Numbered from the stretch's first letter, positions 56,173 to 64,000 are shown. The stretch is DNA of 64,000 nucleotides from CAWFMO01 sp963817065 (GCA_963817065.1 CAWFMO010000001.1:1178001-1242000), one strand, 5' to 3'. Notes: generated by a model not told the origin, from the letters alone. A program made the numbers and translations.

Positions 56173-57083
56173 CGACCCCGCCGGAGGGCGTCGAGCGCGA
56201 CTACCCGCTCGCGCGGCTGACGACGGTCCGCACCGGCGGCCCGGCCGACTTCTTCGCCCGCCCCGAGTCCGAGCGCGCGCTCAGCGAGCTGCTCGCGTGG
56301 GCCGAGGGCGAAGACGCCGCGGTCGGGATCGTCGGCTCGGGGTCGAACCTGCTCGTCGCCGACGCGGGCTTCCGCGGCCTCGTCCTCAAGCTCGCCGGCG
56401 ACCTGACGCGCTTCGAGCGCCGCGACGAGCGGCTCGTCGCCGGCGGCGGCGCACGCCTGCCCTCCGCGGCCGCCAAGGCCGCCTCGTGGGGCCTCTCGGG
56501 GATCGAGTTCGGGGTCAACATCCCGGGTACGGTCGGCGGCGCGGTGCGGATGAACGCGAACGCCTACGGCGGAGAGCTCGCGCGGGCGCTCGAGTGGGTG
56601 ACGGTCTGCACCGCCGCCGGCTCGGATCGCCGCGCCCCCGAGGAGCTCGGCTTCGAGTACCGCAGCTCGAACCTCGGCCCGGGCGAGGTCGTCGCGCGGG
56701 CGTCGTTCGCGCTCGAGCCCGCCGACCCGGCGGCGGTCAAGGCGACGATGGCCTCGATGCGAGAGCGCCGGCTCGAGGCACAGCCCAGCGGAATCAAGAC
56801 ATTCGGGTCGACGTTCGTGAACCCGGAGGATCCGCGAGCCGAAGGACGGTCCGCCGGCCAGCTCCTCGACGCGGCCGAGTGCCGCGGGCTCGCGCGCGGC
56901 GGAGCGCGGCTCTCCGAGAAGCACGCGAACTTCGTCGAGAACACGGGCGAGGCGAGCACCGCCGACGTGCTCGCGGTGATGGCGGCGGGGCGCCGGCGCG
57001 TCCACGAGCTCACGGGGGTCGCGCTCGAGCCCGAGGTCCAGGTCCTCGGCGAGGTCGAGTGGCCGGAGGACTGGGAGCTGTGA
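56169..57083 (+). CDS. murB: UDP-N-acetylenolpyruvoylglucosamine reductase MurB
   Basis: 304 residues from ATG 56169. FAD-binding: YPLARLTTVRTGGPADFFAR, IVGSGSNLLVADAGFRGLVL, GIEFGVNIPGTVGGAVRMNA, AYGGELARALEWV and YRSSNLGPGEVVA. The NPEDPRAEGRSAGQLLDAAE segment and SEKHANFVENTGEASTADV carry the catalytic Ser/Glu region of type II MurB. It reduces enolpyruvyl-UDP-GlcNAc to UDP-MurNAc with NADPH. Four-base overlap with ftsQ. Confidence 0.95.
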   Translation: MTTPPEGVERDYPLARLTTVRTGGPADFFARPESERALSELLAWAEGEDAAVGIVGSGSNLLVADAGFRGLVLKLAGDLTRFERRDERLVAGGGARLPSAAAKAASWGLSGIEFGVNIPGTVGGAVRMNANAYGGELARALEWVTVCTAAGSDRRAPEELGFEYRSSNLGPGEVVARASFALEPADPAAVKATMASMRERRLEAQPSGIKTFGSTFVNPEDPRAEGRSAGQLLDAAECRGLARGGARLSEKHANFVENTGEASTADVLAVMAAGRRRVHELTGVALEPEVQVLGEVEWPEDWEL

Positions 57084-57781
57084 TCTGGCGCCGGCGGCTG
57101 GTCGCCGTGGCGGTGCTCGCGGCCGCGCTCGCCGCCGGTTACTTCTTCTGGTTGCGCGACTCCTCGCTGGTCGAGGTCCGCGAGATCGAGGTCACCGGCG
57201 CGACCGCGAACCAGGCCGAGATCGCGGCGGCGCTCCAGGGCGCCGTCGCGGGGATGAGCACCCTCAACGTCGACGAGTCGAAGCTGATCGAGGCGGTCAG
57301 CGTCTTCCCGACCGTCGCCTCGCTGAAGATCGACGCCAGCCCGCTGCACAAGCTCGGGATCGAGGTCACCGAGCGGCTGCCGGTCGCGGTCGCCGAGAGC
57401 GGCGGGCGGGATGTCCCGGTCTCGGCCGACGGCTATCTGCTCCGCGGACTCGAGGCCGAGCGCGGGCTGCCGCCGATCGAGCTCACCGAGCGGCCGCAGG
57501 GCGCCAGTCTCGGCGAGCACGACGGGGAGGTCACGGCGCTGCTCGGGTCGCTCCCCGAGGACCTGGCCGGTGGGATCGAGGGCGCGCGTTACGACCCCGA
57601 TGAGGCCGGCGTCGCGATCGATCTCGAGAACGGGATCGAGCTTCGGATGGGCGACGAGAGCGATCCCGACGCGAAGTGGGCGGCGGCGGCCGCGGTGCTC
57701 GCCGATCCCGAGCTCGGAGCCCCTGCCTACGTCGACGTCAGCGTCCCCGAGAAACCGGTCAGCGGCGGTTTCTCGGGCTAG
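57080..57781 (+). CDS. ftsQ: Cell-division protein FtsQ/DivIB
   Basis: 233 residues from GTG 57080. Short cytoplasmic start, one TM (LVAVAVLAAALAAGYFFWL), then a POTRA domain (SSLVEVREIEVTGATANQAE, MSTLNVDESKLIEAVSVFPT, VTERLPVAVAESGG). A shortened beta domain follows (SADGYLLRGLEAERGLPPIE, LENGIELRMGDESDPDAKW, AYVDVSVPEKPVSGGFSG). Membrane divisome protein of the FtsQLB complex. Position after murB and before ftsZ agrees. It is the last gene of the tightly coupled run. Confidence 0.9.
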   Translation: MIWRRRLVAVAVLAAALAAGYFFWLRDSSLVEVREIEVTGATANQAEIAAALQGAVAGMSTLNVDESKLIEAVSVFPTVASLKIDASPLHKLGIEVTERLPVAVAESGGRDVPVSADGYLLRGLEAERGLPPIELTERPQGASLGEHDGEVTALLGSLPEDLAGGIEGARYDPDEAGVAIDLENGIELRMGDESDPDAKWAAAAAVLADPELGAPAYVDVSVPEKPVSGGFSG

Positions 57782-57838
57782 ATCCGGGCCCGGCGGCCAG
57801 GTCCTGAAGCCCTACTGCAACGTCGCCTGCACGCTCAA

Positions 57839-57869
57839 TCGAAGCCTCGTGAGCGAATGCAGGCTTCGA
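57839..57869 (+). promoter_or_regulatory. Hairpin downstream of ftsQ
   Basis: TCGAAGCCT (57839-57847) and AGGCTTCGA (57861-57869) form a perfect nine-base-pair stem with a 13-base loop, 58 bases after the ftsQ stop. It is followed by aaacggcg, not a U-tract, so it is not a canonical terminator; a processing or 3'-end stabilising element is possible. Confidence 0.5.
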
Positions 57870-57974
57870 AAACGGCGCTTCTGACCTAGGCACAAAAGTA
57901 CGTAATTTGCAGGGCTTTTGCGAACCCTCGATCAAGGCTAAGCCTCGACTTGGACCGCAGGGTCACCCTACCGC

Positions 57975-57999
57975 CACTCTCAAGCAAGACTTGAGGGTG
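57975..57999. promoter_or_regulatory. Inverted repeat just upstream of the ftsZ promoter
   Basis: CACTCTCAAG (57975-57984), loop CAAGA, CTTGAGGGTG (57990-57999): ten pairs with one G-T. Its centre is about 30 bases before the -35 element, a common position for a regulator operator; as RNA it would be a stable hairpin. Confidence 0.45.
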
Positions 58000-58015
58000 C
58001 AGGCATAGGGGCGCG

Positions 58016-58044
58016 TTGACAGAAGCATGTCTATGGCCTAATTT
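58016..58044 (+). promoter_or_regulatory. ftsZ promoter
   Basis: TTGACA (58016-58021), 17-base spacer, TAATTT (58039-58044): a consensus -35 with optimal spacing and a good -10. The transcript would start near 58051, giving a leader of about 93 bases. Confidence 0.75.
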
Positions 58045-58069
58045 CGACGAAGGTTTGCAGCACATTCGA

Positions 58070-58111
58070 CGCCCCTTCCGGGAGGCGGCCAAAGGGTCGC
58101 TGGAGGGGGCG
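58070..58111 (+). promoter_or_regulatory. ftsZ leader hairpin
   Basis: CGCCCCTTCC (58070-58079) pairs with GGAGGGGGCG (58102-58111), ten pairs including one G-U, closing a 22-base loop. It lies between the promoter and the start codon. The ftsZ start lacks a close Shine-Dalgarno; the nearest GGAG outside the arm is at about 58123. Confidence 0.4.
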
Positions 58112-58143
58112 CCAACCCCAAACGGAGCCAAGAACCAACTCAA

Positions 58144-59295
58144 ATGGAGTCTTCTTACCTGGCAGTAATCAAGGTCGTCGGTGTCGGCGGTGGCGGATCG
58201 AACGCCGTCAGCCGGATGGTCGACGCTGGGATGAAAGGGGTCGAGTTCATCGCCGTCAACACGGACGCCCAGGCGCTGCTCGCCTGCGACGCGGACGTCA
58301 AGGTCGGCATCGGGCACAACCTGACCAAGGGCCTCGGGGCCGGAGCGAATCCCGAGGTCGGAGCCGGCGCCGCGGCCGAGAGCCGCGATGAGATCAAGGA
58401 GGCGTTGAAGGGCGCCGACATGGTCTTCGTCACCGCCGGCGAGGGCGGCGGCACGGGCACCGGCGCCGCGCCGGTGATCGCCGAGATCGCCAAGCAGGAG
58501 ATCGGCGCGCTGACCGTCGGCGCCGTGACCAAGCCTTTCGAGTTCGAGGGCCGCAAGCGGATGCAGATCGCCGAGGAGGGCATCGACGAGATGCGCCGCC
58601 AGGTCGACACCCTGATCTCGGTCCCGAACGAGAAGCTGCTCGAGATCGTCGAGCGGCGGACGACGATGCTCGAGGCCTTCCGCCAGGCCGACGACATCCT
58701 CCGCCAGGGCGTACAGGGGATCACCGACCTGATCACGATCCCCGGCCTGATCAACCTCGACTTCGCCGACGTCCGCCTCGTCATGCACGAGGCCGGCACC
58801 GCGCTGATGGGCGTCGGAGAGGGCTCGGGCGAGAAGCGCGCGATCGAGGCCGCCCAGGCCGCGATCACCTCGCCGCTGATCACCGAGAACGTCGACGGCG
58901 CCAAGGGCATGCTGCTCAACATCACCGGCGGCGAGGACCTCGGCCTGTTCGAGGTCTCCGAGGCCGCCGAGATGATCTCGAGCGCCGCCGACCCGACCGC
59001 CAACATCGTCTTCGGCTCGGTGATCGACGCGGCGATGACCGAGGAGGTCCGCGTCACGGTGATCGCCACGGGCTTCGAGAGCGGGGTCGAGCACTTCCGC
59101 CGCCAGCCTTTCAAGATCGAGCGCGAGGTCGACGAGCGGATCGGCAAGCTGTTCCCCGACCGCGAGCGCCGCGACCGCGACTCCGGCGCCCTCGGCGGCG
59201 GCGGCGATGACGACCGCCCCCGCGAGCGCCCCCGCGTCGACCGCGACCTCGAGATCCCCGACTCGGACATCGACGTCCCCGATTTCCTGAAGTAA
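58144..59295 (+). CDS. ftsZ: Cell-division tubulin FtsZ
   Basis: 383 residues. IKVVGVGGGGSNAVSRMVDA at the N-terminus, the tubulin signature GEGGGTGTGAAPVIAEIA, the T7 synergy-loop region ITIPGLINLDFADVR (NLDFAD), and the C-terminal peptide DSDIDVPDFLK that contacts membrane partners. GTPase that forms the Z-ring. The C-terminal linker is Arg/Asp-rich and short. ftsA is absent, as usual in actinobacteria. Own promoter in the 362-base gap; gcvT follows after 37 bases. Confidence 0.98.
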   Translation: MESSYLAVIKVVGVGGGGSNAVSRMVDAGMKGVEFIAVNTDAQALLACDADVKVGIGHNLTKGLGAGANPEVGAGAAAESRDEIKEALKGADMVFVTAGEGGGTGTGAAPVIAEIAKQEIGALTVGAVTKPFEFEGRKRMQIAEEGIDEMRRQVDTLISVPNEKLLEIVERRTTMLEAFRQADDILRQGVQGITDLITIPGLINLDFADVRLVMHEAGTALMGVGEGSGEKRAIEAAQAAITSPLITENVDGAKGMLLNITGGEDLGLFEVSEAAEMISSAADPTANIVFGSVIDAAMTEEVRVTVIATGFESGVEHFRRQPFKIEREVDERIGKLFPDRERRDRDSGALGGGGDDDRPRERPRVDRDLEIPDSDIDVPDFLK

Positions 59296-59332
59296 CGCTG
59301 GTCGGCCTCGCGGCCACGTTAGCCTTGGCGCG

Positions 59333-60424
59333 GTGGAAGCCACCGCCGCCCTCCGCCACACCCCTCTGATCGATGCCCACCGCGCCGCCGGCGCGCGCCT
59401 GGTTCCGTTCGCGGGCTGGGAGATGCCGGTCCAGTACGAGGGCGTGCGCGAGGAGCACCGCACGGTCCGCTCGGCGGCGGGCATGTTCGACGTCTCGCAC
59501 ATGGGCGAGATCGAGACCGCCGGCCCCGACGCGGGGGCGCTGCTCCAGCGGCTGCTCTCCAACGACGTCTCGAAGATCGCGGTCGGCGGCGCCCAGTACT
59601 CGTGCCTGTGCCGCGAGGACGGCGGGGTTCTCGACGATCTCTTCAGCTACCGGCTCGCCGAGGACCGCTACCTGACGGTCACCAACGCCTCCAACCACGA
59701 CTCCGACTTCGAATGGTTCGCGCGCCAGGCGGCTGAGTTCGATGGCGAGGCCGAGGTCCGCGACGTCGCCTCCGAATACGCGATGCTCGCGGTCCAGGGG
59801 CCCGAAGCCCGCGCGGCGGTGGCCGCGATCGCCGACGGCGAGCTGCCGGCGCGGATGAAGGCCGCCGAGGTCGAGCTCTCGGCGGGCCCGGCGCTGGTCT
59901 GCGGGACCGGTTACACCGGCGAGGACGGGGTCGAGATCCTGATCGCGCCCGGCTCCGCCGTGGCGCTCTGGGACGCGCTGCTCGAGCGCGGCGTCGCCCC
60001 CGCGGGCCTCGGGGCCCGCGACACGCTGCGTCTCGAGGTCAACTTCGCGCTCTACGGCAACGAGCTCTCCACCGGGCGGACGCCGATCGAGGCGGGTCTC
60101 GGCTGGGTCTGCGTGGAGGAGACGGGCTTCATCGGCTCCGAGGAGATCGCCCGCCGCCGCGCCGACGGCACCGAGGAGCGGCTGGCGGCGTTCGCGCTGA
60201 CCGAGAAGGGCGTCCCGCGCCAGGACAACCCGGTCGTGGCGGGGGATGAGCCCGTCGGGACCGTCACCAGCGGTAGCTTCTCGCCCTCACTCGACAAGGG
60301 GATCGGCATGGCGTACGTGAAGAGCGAGCTCGCCGAACCCGGAACCGAGGTCGAGATCGACGTCCGCGGCAAGCGCCGCGCCGCGAAGATCGAGACCCAG
60401 CCGCTCTACGAGAAGAAGACCTAG
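59333..60424 (+). CDS. gcvT: Glycine cleavage system aminomethyltransferase GcvT (T protein)
   Basis: 363 residues, GTG start. RHTPLIDAHRAAGARLVPFAGWEMPVQY and VRSAAGMFDVSHMGEIE are the classic start; LLQRLLSNDVSKIAVGGAQY, CGTGYTGEDGVEILI, GARDTLRLEVNFALYGNELS and GTVTSGSFSPSLDKGIGMAY follow. It transfers the aminomethyl carbon to tetrahydrofolate, releasing ammonia. First gene of the gcvT-H-PA-PB operon; 12 bases to gcvH. No glycine riboswitch is seen in the 37-base gap upstream. Confidence 0.95.
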   Translation: MEATAALRHTPLIDAHRAAGARLVPFAGWEMPVQYEGVREEHRTVRSAAGMFDVSHMGEIETAGPDAGALLQRLLSNDVSKIAVGGAQYSCLCREDGGVLDDLFSYRLAEDRYLTVTNASNHDSDFEWFARQAAEFDGEAEVRDVASEYAMLAVQGPEARAAVAAIADGELPARMKAAEVELSAGPALVCGTGYTGEDGVEILIAPGSAVALWDALLERGVAPAGLGARDTLRLEVNFALYGNELSTGRTPIEAGLGWVCVEETGFIGSEEIARRRADGTEERLAAFALTEKGVPRQDNPVVAGDEPVGTVTSGSFSPSLDKGIGMAYVKSELAEPGTEVEIDVRGKRRAAKIETQPLYEKKT

Positions 60425-60436
60425 AAAGGAACCACC

Positions 60437-60835
60437 TTGGCCGACGAGAGCTATCCGACGGACCTCCGCTACCACCGCGAGCACGACTGGGCCCGGATCG
60501 AGGGCGACACCGCGACCTTCGGCATCACCTGGTACGCGCAGGACGCGCTCGGGGAGGTCGTCTTCTTTGACGGCCCCGACTCTGGCGCCGCGGTCAAGCT
60601 CGACGAGCCCTACGCGGACATCGACTCGACCAAGGCCTCCTCCGACGTCTACGCGCCGCTCTCCGGCGAGGTCACCGAGGTCAACGACAAGATCGAGGAC
60701 AGCCCCGAGCTGATCAACGAGGACCCCTACGGCGAGGGCTGGCTGGTCAAGGTCAAGCTCTCCGACCCCTCCGAGGCCGACGCGCTGATGGACTCGGCCG
60801 CCTACGAGAAGATGCTCGAAGAGGAGCGCTCCTGA
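60437..60835 (+). CDS. gcvH: Glycine cleavage system lipoyl carrier GcvH (H protein)
   Basis: 132 residues, TTG start with Shine-Dalgarno aaagga upstream. YPTDLRYHREHDWARIEGDT, FGITWYAQDALGEVVFFDGP and the lipoylation site DIDSTKASSDVYAPLSGEV, where the Lys of STKASSD carries lipoate. SPELINEDPYGEGWLVKVKL closes the fold. It shuttles the aminomethyl group between P, T and L proteins. Confidence 0.96.
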   Translation: MADESYPTDLRYHREHDWARIEGDTATFGITWYAQDALGEVVFFDGPDSGAAVKLDEPYADIDSTKASSDVYAPLSGEVTEVNDKIEDSPELINEDPYGEGWLVKVKLSDPSEADALMDSAAYEKMLEEERS

Positions 60836-62241
60836 CCCGCTACACCTCAGCCACCGACGCCGACCGCGAGCAGATGCTCGCCGCGATCGGCGCCTCCTCG
60901 ATCGACCAGCTCTTCGAGGGGTTGCCCGCCGGGGTGCGCCTCGACCGTGATCTCGAGCTCGAGGACGGGCTCTCCGAGCACGACGTCTACGAGCGGCTGC
61001 GGGCGCTGGCGGCCAAGAACGCCGACGCCGAGAGCGAGACCTCGTTCCTGGGCGCGGGGATGTACGACCACTACGCGCCGGCGATCGTCGACGCGATCAC
61101 CTCGCGCTCCGAGTTCCTGACCCCGTACACGCCCTACCAGCCCGAGATCTCGCAGGGCGGGCTCCAGGTCATGTTCGAGTACCAGACCGCGATCTCCGAG
61201 CTCACCGGGCTCCCGGTCTCGAACGCTGCCCTTTACGAGGGGCCCTCGTCGGTCGCCTCGGCCGCCTACCTCGCGATCCAGGTCACGGGACGCAAGAAGC
61301 TCGTCGCCTCACGCGGCGTCCACCCCCACAGCCGCGAGTCGCTCGCGACCTATGGCGCGGGCTACGGCTCGGAGCTGGTCGAGACCGGGCTCGAGGGCGG
61401 GCTCACCGACGCGGCCGAGCTCGCCGCGGCGATCGACGACGAGACCGCCGCGGTCTTCCTCCAGACGCCGAACTTCCTCGGCGCGGTCGAGGACGTCGAG
61501 GCGCTCGGCGCCGCGGCGAAGGAGAGGGGAGCCCTGGTCGTGGTCGCGTGCGACCCGATCGCGCTCTCGGTCCTCAAGCCGCCGGGCGAGTGCGGCGCCG
61601 ACATCGCCGTCGGCGAGGGCCAGCCGCTCGGCAACCGGCTCGACTTCGGCGGCCCATCGTTCGGCTTCTTCGCCGCCACCGAGGAGCACATCCGCCGGAT
61701 GCCGGGCCGGATCGCCGGCGAGACCACCGACGTCGACGGGCGCCGCGGGTTCGTGCTGACGCTCCAGACCCGCGAGCAGCACATCCGCCGCGAGAAGGCG
61801 ACCCACAACATCTGCACCGCGCAGGCGCTGAACGCGCTCGCGGGGATCGTCTACCTGAGCTGGCTCGGCAAGCAGGGCTTCGCCGAGCTCGGCGAGCTGC
61901 TCGTCCGGCGCACGGCCTACGCGCGGGAGAAGCTCTCCGCGATCGACGGGGTCGAGCCCCTCCACGAGGCGCCCGCGGTCCGCGAGTTCGCGCTCCGCCT
62001 CGACGCCCCGGTCTCCGAGGTCATCGACCGCTGTGCCGAGCGCGGGATCGGCGCCGGCTACGCGCTCGGCCGCGAGTACCCCGAGTACGAGGACGGGCTG
62101 CTGGTCGCGCTGACCGAGCGCCGCGGCAAGGAAGACATCGACCGCTTCGCCGAGGTTCTGGCCGAAGCGATCAGGGTTCCCACGTCGTCGGCGCCCCCAC
62201 CGGGCACCCCCGGACGCGAAGCGGAGGAGGTGGCCCGATAA
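60832..62241 (+). CDS. gcvPA: Glycine dehydrogenase (decarboxylating) subunit 1 GcvPA, probable CTG start
   Basis: The first conventional start is ATG 60874 (455 residues), but the family N-terminus R-Y-T/I-x(n)-M-L-x-x-I-G is encoded upstream as TRYTSATDADREQMLAAIGAS. In that stretch the only initiator-like codon is CTG 60832, which overlaps the gcvH stop (CTGA) and has gaggag six bases upstream, so 469 residues are proposed. Motifs: FLGAGMYDHYAPAIVD, TPYTPYQPEISQGGLQVMFE and YEGPSSVASAAYLA. GcvPA pairs with GcvPB to form the split P protein that decarboxylates glycine onto lipoate. One-base overlap with gcvPB. Confidence 0.88.
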   Translation: MTRYTSATDADREQMLAAIGASSIDQLFEGLPAGVRLDRDLELEDGLSEHDVYERLRALAAKNADAESETSFLGAGMYDHYAPAIVDAITSRSEFLTPYTPYQPEISQGGLQVMFEYQTAISELTGLPVSNAALYEGPSSVASAAYLAIQVTGRKKLVASRGVHPHSRESLATYGAGYGSELVETGLEGGLTDAAELAAAIDDETAAVFLQTPNFLGAVEDVEALGAAAKERGALVVVACDPIALSVLKPPGECGADIAVGEGQPLGNRLDFGGPSFGFFAATEEHIRRMPGRIAGETTDVDGRRGFVLTLQTREQHIRREKATHNICTAQALNALAGIVYLSWLGKQGFAELGELLVRRTAYAREKLSAIDGVEPLHEAPAVREFALRLDAPVSEVIDRCAERGIGAGYALGREYPEYEDGLLVALTERRGKEDIDRFAEVLAEAIRVPTSSAPPPGTPGREAEEVAR

Positions 62242-63761
62242 TGGCGAAGCCGTCCCTCGAAGAGACCCCGATGCAGCGCGACCGCGCCGAGACCATCTTC
62301 GAGAAGTCGGTCGAGGGAAGGCGGGCAGCGAAGCTCCCCGCGACCGACGTCCCCGAGACGCCGCTCTCCGACCTGATCCCGGCCAAGCATCTGCGCGGAA
62401 CGCCCGCGAATCTCCCCGAGATCTCCGAGCCCGAGATCGTCCGCCACTACAACCGGATCTCGCGCCGCAACTTCGACCTCGACACCGGCTTCTACCCGCT
62501 CGGGTCGTGCACGATGAAGCACAACCCGCGGCTCAACGAGCGCGTCGCGGCGCTCCCCGGCCACGCGCGGCTGCATCCCGCCCAGGACCCGAAGCGCGCC
62601 CAGGGGGCGCTCGAGCTGATGTGGCTGCTCTCGCGCTCGCTGTCCGAGATCACCGGGCTTCCGCACGTCTCGCTCCAGCCCTCGGCGGGCTCGCACGGGG
62701 AGCTCGCGGGGCTGCTGCTGACTCGCGCCTACCACGAGGACCGCGGCGAGCAGAGGACCAAGGTCCTGACCCCCGACACCGCCCACGGCACCAACCCCGC
62801 CTCGGTGACGATGGCCGGCTACGAGGTCGTCAAGGTCGAGACCAACGAGCGCGGCGGCGTAGATATCGACGACCTGCGCGCCAAGGCCGACGACCAGGTC
62901 GCCTGCCTGATGCTCACCAACCCGAACACGCTCGGGCTCTTCGACGAGAACGTCGAGGAGATGGCCGAGATCGTCCACGGCGTGGGGGGGACGCTCTACT
63001 ACGACGGCGCAAACCTGAACGCGATCATGGGCCGCTCGCGGCCAGGCGACATGGGCTTCGACATCGTCCACGTCAACCTCCACAAGTCGTTCTCGCAGCC
63101 GCACGGGGGAGGGGGGCCGGGCGCCGGGCCGATCGCGGTTTCGGACCGGATCGAGCCCTTCCTGCCGCGCCCCCAGATCGTCCGCCGCGAGGGCTCGAAC
63201 GGGGCCTCGCCGGCCTTCGACCTCGACTTCGAGCGCCCGAAGTCGATCGGGCGGCTGCGCGGCTTCGCGGGCAACTTCGGCGTCTTCGTCCGCTCCTACG
63301 CCTACATCCTCAGCCTCGGCGGCGACGGGCTGACCGAAGCGTCGGAGACCGCGGTGCTCAACGCCAACTACCTGATGGCGAAGCTCGCCGAGGGCCGTGC
63401 CGGCAAGTACCTGCCGGTCGCCTACGAGCGGACCTGCATGCACGAGTTCGTCCTCTCGGGCGCCCCGGCTGCGAAGCAGCTCGGCGTCAAGACGCTCGAC
63501 ATCGCCAAGCGGCTGCTCGACTTCGGCTTCCATCCGCCGACGGTCTACTTCCCGCTGCTCGTCGACGAGGCGCAGATGGTCGAGCCGACCGAGACCGAGA
63601 CCAAGGAGTCGCTCGACGCCTACGCCGAGGCGATCGAGCAGATCCTCGCCGAGGCCGAGGAGGACCCCGAGATCGCCCGCAACGCGCCCTACACGACCCC
63701 CGTGCGCCGCCTCGACGAGGTCAAGGCAGCCCGCAAGCCGGTCGTCCGCCAGCCGCTCTAG
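62241..63761 (+). CDS. gcvPB: Glycine dehydrogenase (decarboxylating) subunit 2 GcvPB
   Basis: 506 residues from ATG 62241. GFYPLGSCTMKHNPRLNERV, LQPSAGSHGELAGLLL, DTAHGTNPASVTMAGYEVV, YYDGANLNAIMG and the PLP-lysine motif VNLHKSFSQPHGGGGPG. FVLSGAPAAKQLGVKTLDIA and HPPTVYFPLLVDEAQMVEPT complete the family pattern. It binds PLP and forms the active site with GcvPA. Its last four bases overlap the convergent gene at 63758. Confidence 0.95.
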   Translation: MAKPSLEETPMQRDRAETIFEKSVEGRRAAKLPATDVPETPLSDLIPAKHLRGTPANLPEISEPEIVRHYNRISRRNFDLDTGFYPLGSCTMKHNPRLNERVAALPGHARLHPAQDPKRAQGALELMWLLSRSLSEITGLPHVSLQPSAGSHGELAGLLLTRAYHEDRGEQRTKVLTPDTAHGTNPASVTMAGYEVVKVETNERGGVDIDDLRAKADDQVACLMLTNPNTLGLFDENVEEMAEIVHGVGGTLYYDGANLNAIMGRSRPGDMGFDIVHVNLHKSFSQPHGGGGPGAGPIAVSDRIEPFLPRPQIVRREGSNGASPAFDLDFERPKSIGRLRGFAGNFGVFVRSYAYILSLGGDGLTEASETAVLNANYLMAKLAEGRAGKYLPVAYERTCMHEFVLSGAPAAKQLGVKTLDIAKRLLDFGFHPPTVYFPLLVDEAQMVEPTETETKESLDAYAEAIEQILAEAEEDPEIARNAPYTTPVRRLDEVKAARKPVVRQPL

Positions 63762-64000
63762 CGGCGCTTCCTCTTCTCCTTCTTTCTGACGCAGCGCAGC
63801 TTGCCCCTGACCCTCTTGTAGTGCTTGCCGCGCTTGCACTTCTTGATCGGCGCGCGGGCGGCGGGAGGGGGCTCGGGACACGGACCCTGGGTCGAGGCGT
63901 CGCTGGGGCAGCCGTCCTGGCTCTCGTCCCCGAATCCGTCGCGGTCGGCGTCGGGCTCGACGATCACGCCGGCGTTGAGCCGATATCCGGTTCCCGAGCT
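63758..64000 (-). CDS. C-terminal end of an exported protein with basic tail (truncated by window edge)
   Basis: The frame is open to the window's right edge, so the start is outside. The visible end has a calcium-loop or thrombospondin-3-like segment EPDADRDGFGDESQDGCPSD, a Pro/Ala linker, and the tail KKCKRGKHYKRVRGKLRC followed by VRKKEKRKRR. The two cysteines flank a basic run as in the DUF11 proteins. Probably a secreted or surface protein; the identity of the main domain cannot be seen. Confidence 0.7.
   Translation of the reverse strand, partial: SSGTGYRLNAGVIVEPDADRDGFGDESQDGCPSDASTQGPCPEPPPAARAPIKKCKRGKHYKRVRGKLRCVRKKEKRKRR

Larger units (their letters stand above)
57782..58143. other. 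Structured non-coding region between ftsQ and ftsZ
   Basis: 362 bases, lower in GC than the surroundings and without a credible ORF. It contains two hairpins upstream (57839-57869 and 57975-57999), a good sigma-A promoter at 58016-58044, and a third hairpin in the predicted ftsZ leader (58070-58111). The gap makes ftsZ independently controllable. Confidence 0.75.

Noticed and set aside
57839..57869. Rho-independent terminator after ftsQ
   Set aside because: The stem is good but no U-tract follows on either strand, so it is listed only as a hairpin.
59296..59332. Glycine riboswitch ahead of gcvT
   Set aside because: Only 37 bases separate ftsZ and gcvT and none of the conserved glycine aptamer sequence is visible.

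Overview
The window is a very GC-rich actinobacterial chromosome segment with tightly packed genes and many GTG or TTG starts. Three things suggest the class Thermoleophilia (Solirubrobacterales or relatives): the actinobacterial-type cell-division cluster without ftsA, a MurE with the DNPR motif of meso-diaminopimelate ligases, and several secreted proteins ending in Lys/Arg-rich tails. This placement is inference; no 16S gene is present.

Layout. 1-11310: three consecutive genes for huge secreted proteins built from DUF11 repeats. The first is cut by the window edge and carries near-identical 360-bp tandem repeats and a frameshift; the third begins with a seven-repeat FG-GAP propeller. 11315-15218: a CoA-transferase/hydrolase gene and its MerR-type regulator, divergent from an acyl-CoA dehydrogenase and an SCP2-like lipid-binding protein. 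15220-21381: an unrecognised membrane protein, a small catalase-like protein, a secreted alpha/beta hydrolase (frameshifted) and a secreted PASTA protein. 21451-21656: divergent tRNA-Leu(CAG) and tRNA-Glu(CTC). 21657-22534: a SoxR regulator divergent from a DUF5519 protein, with a clear SoxR box between them.

23246-29641 is the most striking region. A cobalamin riboswitch precedes a six-gene operon: two exported DUF4430 proteins, EcfT, two EcfA ATPases, and an S-component fused to an extracytoplasmic terpene-cyclase-like alpha/alpha domain. DUF4430 and the alpha/alpha barrel are the two halves of animal intrinsic factor and transcobalamin, so this looks like a vitamin B12 importer carrying a split transcobalamin-like capture device.

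29638-40280: a choice-of-anchor-D type exported protein, a nitroreductase, glycerol-3-phosphate dehydrogenase, a frameshifted NAD-dependent epimerase, a Fur-family regulator, a Bax-inhibitor-1 homologue, DUF192, an ABC-F ATPase, a two-component system, a SAF/CpaB protein and a macro-domain protein. 40339-43191: tadA/cpaF, tadB and tadC of a Tad secretion or pilus machine, with no pilin in view. 43355-59295: the division and cell-wall cluster mraZ-rsmH-ftsL-ftsI-murE-murF-mraY-murD-ftsW-murG-murC-murB-ftsQ-ftsZ, mostly joined by 1-8 base overlaps, with a MraZ operator and a 5' UTR hairpin in front and a structured, promoter-bearing gap before ftsZ. 59333-63761: the glycine cleavage operon gcvT-gcvH-gcvPA-gcvPB. 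63758-64000: the C-terminal end of another exported protein with a basic tail.

Four genes (DUF11 protein, hydrolase, epimerase, murD) each need removal of a single extra base to restore one frame. Because murD is essential, at least some of these are probably sequencing or assembly errors. All calls come from reading the sequence; no database search or folding program was run.
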